Part shown: positions 59,139 to 64,000 of the stretch, one piece after another | Position numbering within the stretch: the stretch's first letter is position 1 | Layout of the letters: the number at the start of each line of letters is the position of its first letter | Assembly (NCBI GenBank): GCA_001898165.1 | Contig: MKTD01000026.1 | Location: 1 to 64,000, forward strand | Direction of reading: 5' to 3' | DNA: 64,000 bases | Origin: Bacteroidia bacterium 43-41 | GTDB taxonomy: Bacteria > Bacteroidota > Bacteroidia > Bacteroidales > Dysgonomonadaceae | Made by a program: the position numbers and the translations under genes | Notes under the pieces: model-generated | Told to the model about the DNA's origin: nothing | Seen by the model: the letters and a program-made list of their open reading frames with translations, nothing else | The model's database searches: none

Positions 59139-59972
59139 ATGGCACAAAAATTTACTGTAAAATCGTTTCAGGAAGCGAAAGAGAACAACCGGAAAATCAG
59201 TATGCTCACCGCTTACGATTATTCAATGGCGAAAATGGTGGATACCGCCGGAATCGACTCCGTCCTGATTGGCGATTCACTGGGAATGGTCTTTCAAGGA
59301 CACGAGTCCACGCTTCCGGTTACCGTTGACGAAATAATTTATCATACAAAAGCCGTCGCCCGGGGCGTAAAAAATGCGTTGATCGTCGCCGACATGCCTT
59401 TTTTATCGTATCATGTCTCAAAAGAAGAAGCCGTACGGAATGCAGGCAGGATGATCAAGGAAGGCGGTGCTGAAGCCGTAAAAATTGAAGGCGGCGCTCT
59501 CTTCACCGAAACGATAAAAGCCATTGTGGATGCACAAATCCCGGTAATGGGACATATCGGGTTAACGCCGCAATCGGTAAACGCTTTTGGCGGATTCAAG
59601 GTACAAGGAAGAGACGAACAAAGCGCAAAGAGATTATTGGAAGACGCCAAATTGTTGGAGAAAGCAGGTGTCTTTGCTATTACTTTAGAGTGCATTCCCG
59701 ATAAGCTGGCACAACTGATCACAAAATCCGTCAGCATACCCACCATAGGCATAGGGGCAGGAAAAGATTGCGATGGACAGGTACTGGTGATCAACGATAT
59801 GCTGGGCATGTTCAGCGATTTTGTCCCTAAATTTGTAAAGCAATATGCAAAGCTGAATGTTGAAATTACGGCAGCTGTCCGAAGTTATGCTTCTGACGTA
59901 AAAGAGGGCCGGTTTCCGGCCGATGAACATACATTCGATATGGATTCGGAAGTTCTGAAAAAACTCTATTGA
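59139..59972 (+). CDS. panB: 3-methyl-2-oxobutanoate hydroxymethyltransferase
   Basis: First committed step of pantothenate synthesis: transfers a hydroxymethyl group from 5,10-methylene-THF to ketoisovalerate, giving ketopantoate. 277 aa; signatures [19 protein letters not shown] near residue 23, [20 protein letters not shown] near 40 with the Mg-binding aspartates, [15 protein letters not shown] near 138 and [15 protein letters not shown] near 200. Preceded by the DUF2520 gene and followed after 4 bp by panC. Confidence 0.97.
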   Translation: MAQKFTVKSFQEAKENNRKISMLTAYDYSMAKMVDTAGIDSVLIGDSLGMVFQGHESTLPVTVDEIIYHTKAVARGVKNALIVADMPFLSYHVSKEEAVRNAGRMIKEGGAEAVKIEGGALFTETIKAIVDAQIPVMGHIGLTPQSVNAFGGFKVQGRDEQSAKRLLEDAKLLEKAGVFAITLECIPDKLAQLITKSVSIPTIGIGAGKDCDGQVLVINDMLGMFSDFVPKFVKQYAKLNVEITAAVRSYASDVKEGRFPADEHTFDMDSEVLKKLY

Positions 59973-59976
59973 TGAT

Positions 59977-60822
59977 ATGATTATTACCACCATAAAAGAA
60001 CTAAGGGACTATTTAGATACCCATCGTCAGGCGGGTAAAACAATCGGTCTTGTTCCAACGATGGGATTCCTGCACGAAGGGCACCTGTCGCTTATCCGCA
60101 GGGCAAAAGCCGGGAACGATATCGTTGTGGTAAGCGACTTCGTCAATCCCACCCAGTTTGCACCCAACGAAGATTTCGAATCCTACCCCCGGAATATTGA
60201 GCGCGACGAGCGACTCGCCACCGGCGCCGGAGCCCATGCGATATTCTATCCTTCTGCAGAAGAGATGTATCCTCACGGAAGTTCCACTTTTGTAGAAGTT
60301 ACGGGTGATATCACCCGGGTACTTTGCGGAGCATCGCGCCCAACTCATTTCAAAGGAGTTACCACGGTTGTTGCCATGCTTTTCAACATCGTTCAACCGC
60401 AAAAGGCCTATTTCGGACAAAAAGATGCGCAGCAAGCTGCTGTTTTGATGAAAATGGTCACCGATTTACACATGGACATCGACCTGGTTGTCTGTCCGAT
60501 TGTACGGGAAAAAGACGGATTGGCCATGAGTTCGCGCAACACCTATTTATCGGCTGCCGAAAGAGCGCAGGCGCCCATATTGAACAGAGCGTTACGGGAA
60601 GGAAAAGCGGCTTTCGAAAAAGGAGAAAATAGCGTTGAGGAATTAATACAACTCATTACCGGCAAGATAAACGAGGCGCCGCTTGCCGATATCGACTACG
60701 TGAGCATCTACGCCTTTCCGTCGTTAGAAACGATTGAAACCGTAGAAGAAAAAGCGCTTGCAGCAGTTGCTGTAAGATTCGGTAAGACAAGACTCATCGA
60801 CAATATAATTTTAGAAAAATAG
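59977..60822 (+). CDS. panC: Pantothenate synthetase
   Basis: Joins pantoate and beta-alanine with ATP. 281 aa, nucleotidyltransferase fold: GLVPTMGFLHEGHLSLIRRAK near residue 24 contains the HxGH motif. VSDFVNPTQFAPNEDFESYPR near 52, the KAYFGQKDAQQ block near 148 and the KMSKS-like LAMSSRNTYLS near 185 follow. It starts 4 bp after panB and its stop abuts panD (0 bp), so the genes are tightly coupled. Confidence 0.97.
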   Translation: MIITTIKELRDYLDTHRQAGKTIGLVPTMGFLHEGHLSLIRRAKAGNDIVVVSDFVNPTQFAPNEDFESYPRNIERDERLATGAGAHAIFYPSAEEMYPHGSSTFVEVTGDITRVLCGASRPTHFKGVTTVVAMLFNIVQPQKAYFGQKDAQQAAVLMKMVTDLHMDIDLVVCPIVREKDGLAMSSRNTYLSAAERAQAPILNRALREGKAAFEKGENSVEELIQLITGKINEAPLADIDYVSIYAFPSLETIETVEEKALAAVAVRFGKTRLIDNIILEK

Positions 60823-61179
60823 ATGCAACTCACACTATTAAGGGTAAAACTTCACAGAGCAACCGTTACGGAAGCTAATCTCAATTATACGGGCAGCATA
60901 ACCATCGATAAAACGTTGCTCGAGCAGAGCGGAATCCTGGTCTGGGAAAAGGTTAGCGTGGTGAACAACAATAACGGACAACGGTTTGAGACCTATGTGA
61001 TTGAAGGAGAAGCAAACAGCGGGACCATCTGCCTGAACGGCGCAGCGGCCCGGCTGGTGCAACCCGGCGATAAAATCATTATAATGGCCTACGCTTCGAT
61101 GTCGCCCGAAGAAGCAAAAGGGCATGAACCCCGTGTATATCTTTTAGACGAGAACAACAGGATAACCGAAAGGATCTGA
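60823..61179 (+). CDS. panD: Aspartate 1-decarboxylase
   Basis: Pyruvoyl enzyme making beta-alanine from aspartate. 118 aa. The self-cleavage site Gly24-Ser25 lies in NYTGSITID; Ser25 becomes the pyruvoyl group. The catalytic Arg-type region and [17 protein letters not shown] near 65 plus [10 protein letters not shown] near 86 match the PanD double-psi barrel. With panB and panC adjacent and a candidate reductase upstream, the cell can make pantothenate de novo from one transcript. Confidence 0.97.
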   Translation: MQLTLLRVKLHRATVTEANLNYTGSITIDKTLLEQSGILVWEKVSVVNNNNGQRFETYVIEGEANSGTICLNGAAARLVQPGDKIIIMAYASMSPEEAKGHEPRVYLLDENNRITERI

Positions 61180-61182
61180 TTT

Positions 61183-61944
61183 ATGCTGAATATAGCGATC
61201 ACGGCAGGCGGGACATCGGAGGATATCGATGGAATACGGAAACTGACCAACGTCAGTACCGGACTACTCGGTTGGCATTGCCTGGAAGCTGTTTTGGATT
61301 ACTTTCATGCCGATAACCGTTCCGATTTCCACCTGTTTTACATCTTCACCGGAACAGCCTTCAGGAAAGAGTTAAACAAAGAGCAACTCCCGTTCGTAGA
61401 TTTTGTTCCCGTTACCGATGCCGAAAGCGTTTATAAAGCCGTGGACGAGTTGACCAAGAAGGTTCCCGTGGATTACTTTATCCACTCCATGGCCATATCC
61501 GATTTCACCTTTGCTTATGCCGTAAGCACGGATGAATTGGCAAAAGAGATACGCGGCTTGCAAAAAGACGAAACGGCCGTGAGAGATGTTCTCGAAAATC
61601 CGGCAAGCAGATATGACGTTAGTGAAAAAATCTCGTCGGAAGATGATATTATAATGGGCCTGAAACGCACCAAAAAGGTGATCCCGCTCATCAAACAAAA
61701 TAATCCGAATACCTTTTTAGTGGGATTCAAACTGCTGAAAGAGGTGTCGGAAGAAGAACTGGTCAACGTTGCCAATCAGCTTGCCGGCAAAAACCAATGC
61801 GATATGGTTTTTGCCAATGAATTGACGCATCTGTCGGAGAACGGGCATAGCGGGGTTTTGATAAAGTCGGGAAAAGCAATTGCCCGGCCGGTCGGGAAAA
61901 AACAGATAGCCGAAGCTATTGTAACAGAAATGATGAAATTATGA
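61183..61944 (+). CDS. coaB: Phosphopantothenate-cysteine ligase, monofunctional CoaB
   Basis: Joins 4'-phosphopantothenate and cysteine. 253 aa with no CoaC domain. ITAGGTSEDIDGIRKLTNVST opens the nucleotide-binding domain. FIHSMAISDFTFAYA near residue 104, KISSEDDIIMGLKRTKKVI near 147, FLVGFKLLKEVSEEELV near 181 and CDMVFANELTHL near 206 match the monofunctional CoaB found in streptococci and enterococci rather than the CoaB half of fused CoaBC. The gene follows panD by 3 bp and overlaps coaC by 4 bp. Presence of a split enzyme in a Bacteroidales genome is noteworthy. Confidence 0.88.
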   Translation: MLNIAITAGGTSEDIDGIRKLTNVSTGLLGWHCLEAVLDYFHADNRSDFHLFYIFTGTAFRKELNKEQLPFVDFVPVTDAESVYKAVDELTKKVPVDYFIHSMAISDFTFAYAVSTDELAKEIRGLQKDETAVRDVLENPASRYDVSEKISSEDDIIMGLKRTKKVIPLIKQNNPNTFLVGFKLLKEVSEEELVNVANQLAGKNQCDMVFANELTHLSENGHSGVLIKSGKAIARPVGKKQIAEAIVTEMMKL

Positions 61945-62474
61945 AAACTATCGTTATCGGGGTTTCAGGCGGAATAGCCTGCTACAAAGCCGTAGAAATT
62001 GTGAATCAGCTAAAAAAAGACGGTTACAATGTAGAAGTGATCATGACAAAATCTGCTCAGGAATTTGTTACTCCGCTCACTTTTAAAACAATGTCGCACA
62101 ATCCGGTTGTCACCGACATGTTTGATCCGGTGCGGGAGTGGGACTCCAAGCACATTGATCTGGCCAAGGCGGCCGACTTATTCGTAATTGTGCCTGCCAC
62201 CGCCAATATCATCGGGAAGATTGCTTCGGGAATTGCAGACGACATGCTCACGACCACCGTGATGGCAGCCCGAAGCCCGGTACTCATTTTCCCGGCAATG
62301 AATACATTCATGTACGAAAATCCAATTGTTCAGGACAACATCGAGAAACTGAAAAAACTGGGCTATAATGTCTATGAAACCGCCGAGGGTGATCTTGCCT
62401 GTGGCGATTTCGGCAAGGGGAAGCTGCTGCCGTGGGAAGAGATTGTAAAAATCATTGAAGAGTTTAAACGGTAG
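61941..62474 (+). CDS. coaC: Phosphopantothenoylcysteine decarboxylase, monofunctional CoaC
   Basis: FMN enzyme that decarboxylates phosphopantothenoylcysteine to 4'-phosphopantetheine. 177 aa, only the flavoprotein domain. The catalytic His71 (SKHIDLAKAAD), Asn121 in PAMNTFMY and Cys154 in LACGDFGKG match E. coli His75, Asn125 and Cys158 at a constant offset of four. GVSGGIACYKAVEI at the N-terminus and VPATANIIGKIASGIADD near 84-101 bind the FMN. Starts 4 bp inside the coaB end, so the two polypeptides are translationally coupled and probably form a complex. Last gene of the operon; ligA converges on it. Confidence 0.92.
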   Translation: MKTIVIGVSGGIACYKAVEIVNQLKKDGYNVEVIMTKSAQEFVTPLTFKTMSHNPVVTDMFDPVREWDSKHIDLAKAADLFVIVPATANIIGKIASGIADDMLTTTVMAARSPVLIFPAMNTFMYENPIVQDNIEKLKKLGYNVYETAEGDLACGDFGKGKLLPWEEIVKIIEEFKR

Positions 62475-62483
62475 CGTCCCGGA

Positions 62484-64000
<1,517 letters not shown>

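Overview
The window looks like a chromosomal segment of a Bacteroidales bacterium. The gene families fit Dysgonomonadaceae best (Proteiniphilum, Petrimonas or Fermentimonas type), but that placement is inference. The evidence is: many promoters with the Bacteroidetes -7 element TAnnTTTG, weak or absent Shine-Dalgarno sequences, a FeoA-FeoB fusion with a small Cys-rich partner, the surE-lpxB and purN / acpP-fabF-rnc / pfkA gene orders, a GH92/GH125 mannosidase pair, a hybrid two-component regulator, DPP-IV, and DUF4251 and PorT-like proteins. Most of the window is ordinary core genome.

Layout. 1-4.3 kb: a two-gene alpha-mannosidase operon (GH125, GH92). 4.6-5.4 kb: a dead IS5-type transposase. 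5.7-9.5 kb: a small membrane protein, two outer-membrane barrels and a membrane TPR/HTH regulator. 9.8-14.4 kb: argH, then pta, a 3-hydroxyacyl-CoA-dehydrogenase homologue with a degraded active site, and ackA. 14.6-22.1 kb: an accessory block between core genes. It holds an orphan AraC-type DNA-binding protein, a five-gene minus-strand operon (two DUF2589-type proteins, a helical protein, a cytosolic subtilase, a free-standing propeptide/I9-like protein) and a TPR hybrid two-component regulator. 22.2-25.4 kb: rpsF-rpsR-rplI, a U32 peptidase-family protein and a SpoU methyltransferase. 25.4-30 kb: a glycan/LPS glycosyltransferase cluster. 30-45 kb: MBL hydrolase, DPP-IV, FabK/NMO-like flavoprotein, purD, alkaline phosphatase, surE-lpxB, pfkA, rnc-fabF-acpP, purN and tRNA-Leu. 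45.2-49 kb: a decayed defence/accessory island beside tRNA-Leu, with HsdR, DUF6557 and RhuM remnants, an orphan antitoxin, a 71-bp duplicated segment and a gutted sugar isomerase. 49-55 kb: Gfo/Idh oxidoreductase, acyl-CoA ligase, FeoAB. 55-56.5 kb: an outer-membrane barrel and a lipoprotein with a 24-bp tandem duplication in its signal peptide. 56.6-64 kb: class I fumarase, a six-gene pantothenate/CoA operon with split CoaB and CoaC, and ligA running off the right edge.

The most unusual finding is the 14.6-22.1 kb block. The promoters at 15.2 kb and 19.1 kb share one architecture in exact register: a -7 element followed by three direct repeats about 21 bp apart, ending in CATTAACAT and ATTTGTA. 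One drives the subtilase operon. The other drives a transcript with a terminator-like hairpin in front of an AraC-type gene that is paralogous to the output domain of the neighbouring hybrid regulator. This looks like a self-contained regulon around an intracellular protease and its putative inhibitor. I cannot assign its biological role. The second most unusual feature is the CoA operon, which carries a DUF2520 protein in the position expected of a ketopantoate reductase and separate CoaB/CoaC enzymes.
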